This document shows positions 63,765 to 64,000 of a stretch of 64,000 nucleotides of DNA, in pieces; position 1 is the first letter of the stretch, and each line of letters begins with the position of its first letter. Under the pieces are notes generated by a model, which was given only the letters and a program-made list of their open reading frames with translations, ran no database searches and was not told where the DNA came from. The stretch is from assembly GCA_028751875.1 (NCBI GenBank), contig CM054135.1:63276429-63340428 (forward strand), in the 5' to 3' direction. The DNA comes from Rapana venosa (taxonomy: Eukaryota; Mollusca; Gastropoda; Neogastropoda; Muricidae). Both the position numbers and the translations under genes were made by a program.

Positions 63765-64000
63765 TTTTAATTTTAAAATGGTTTAAAAAAATGTTTTCAC
63801 CCAATAAACCCCATAAGAAAAAACTAACCAATGAACCATTCAAGAAAAATGGGGGAAAGGGTGGTGTCAGTATTTTGTCTGAACGGTGTTGTTTTTTTCG
63901 CCGGAAAACAACAAAAACCTTCATGCAGCTGGTTATCACAGTATCAGTATCAATCATGTATCAACCACAGAAAACTTAAGTTGAAAATCAGTCAATATGA
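63765..64000. other. No gene seen
   Basis: A-rich unassigned sequence after the gap. It does not continue the R3 LINE recognisably. Confidence 0.5.

Overview
This is an intron-rich, repeat-dominated piece of animal nuclear genome. The reasons are GT-AG introns, tRNA-headed SINEs, many decayed non-LTR retrotransposons (LINEs), TTAA-flanked cut-and-paste elements, and dense CA, GA, CT and AAT microsatellites. The closest fit I can offer is a mollusc, probably a gastropod. That rests on my recollection of the short repeat modules and LINE types; it is an inference, not something the window proves.

The only host gene I can name is SNU13 (NHP2L1, the 15.5K U4/U6.U5 and box C/D snoRNP protein). 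It lies on the minus strand from about 46.1 kb down to about 24.1 kb. Four exons are clear (34335-34212, 31731-31628, 30383-30350, 25297-25173). A probable first exon at about 46.1 kb ends exactly with the start codon (46038-46036). All splice phases fit, but exon 2 has an in-frame TGA within a garbled stretch of eight to ten codons. The introns are full of transposons: intron 1 holds an RTE-like LINE, a 5'-truncated LINE and a LINE split by a TTAA insertion; intron 2 holds a piggyBac-like element with matched terminal repeats; intron 4 holds a LINE whose first half is nearly intact.

Layout. 0-12 kb: three RTE-like LINE copies (two of one family, R2, one of another, R1) and other LINE debris. 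12-16 kb: a tRNA-headed SINE, microsatellites, a 500-N gap and a weak candidate for a small plus-strand gene. 16-20 kb: two copies of a LINE with a TTGAC-repeat tail (L-A) and a LINE C-terminal fragment. 20.8-23 kb: three SINEs and an R repeat. 24-46 kb: SNU13. 46.7-52.7 kb: L-A and L-J LINE pieces interleaved. 53-63 kb: two copies of a third APE-type LINE family (R3) and a very decayed LINE (L-K), ending in a second 500-N gap.

Labels R1, R2, R3, L-A, L-J, L-K, L-N, S1, S2, R repeat and SM are local names used only here. Several tracts (about 1-7.3 kb, 25.6-27.5 kb, 47.4-48.6 kb, 52.7-53.9 kb, 56.6-61.4 kb) look base-smoothed into homopolymers compared with cleaner copies of the same elements. 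I read these as assembly or polishing damage, so broken frames there should not be taken as biology without checking. I did not find a convincing new biological system. The observations most worth following are the SNU13 exon-2 anomaly, the two TTAA elements, the modular SM/R repeats, and the young SINE pair.
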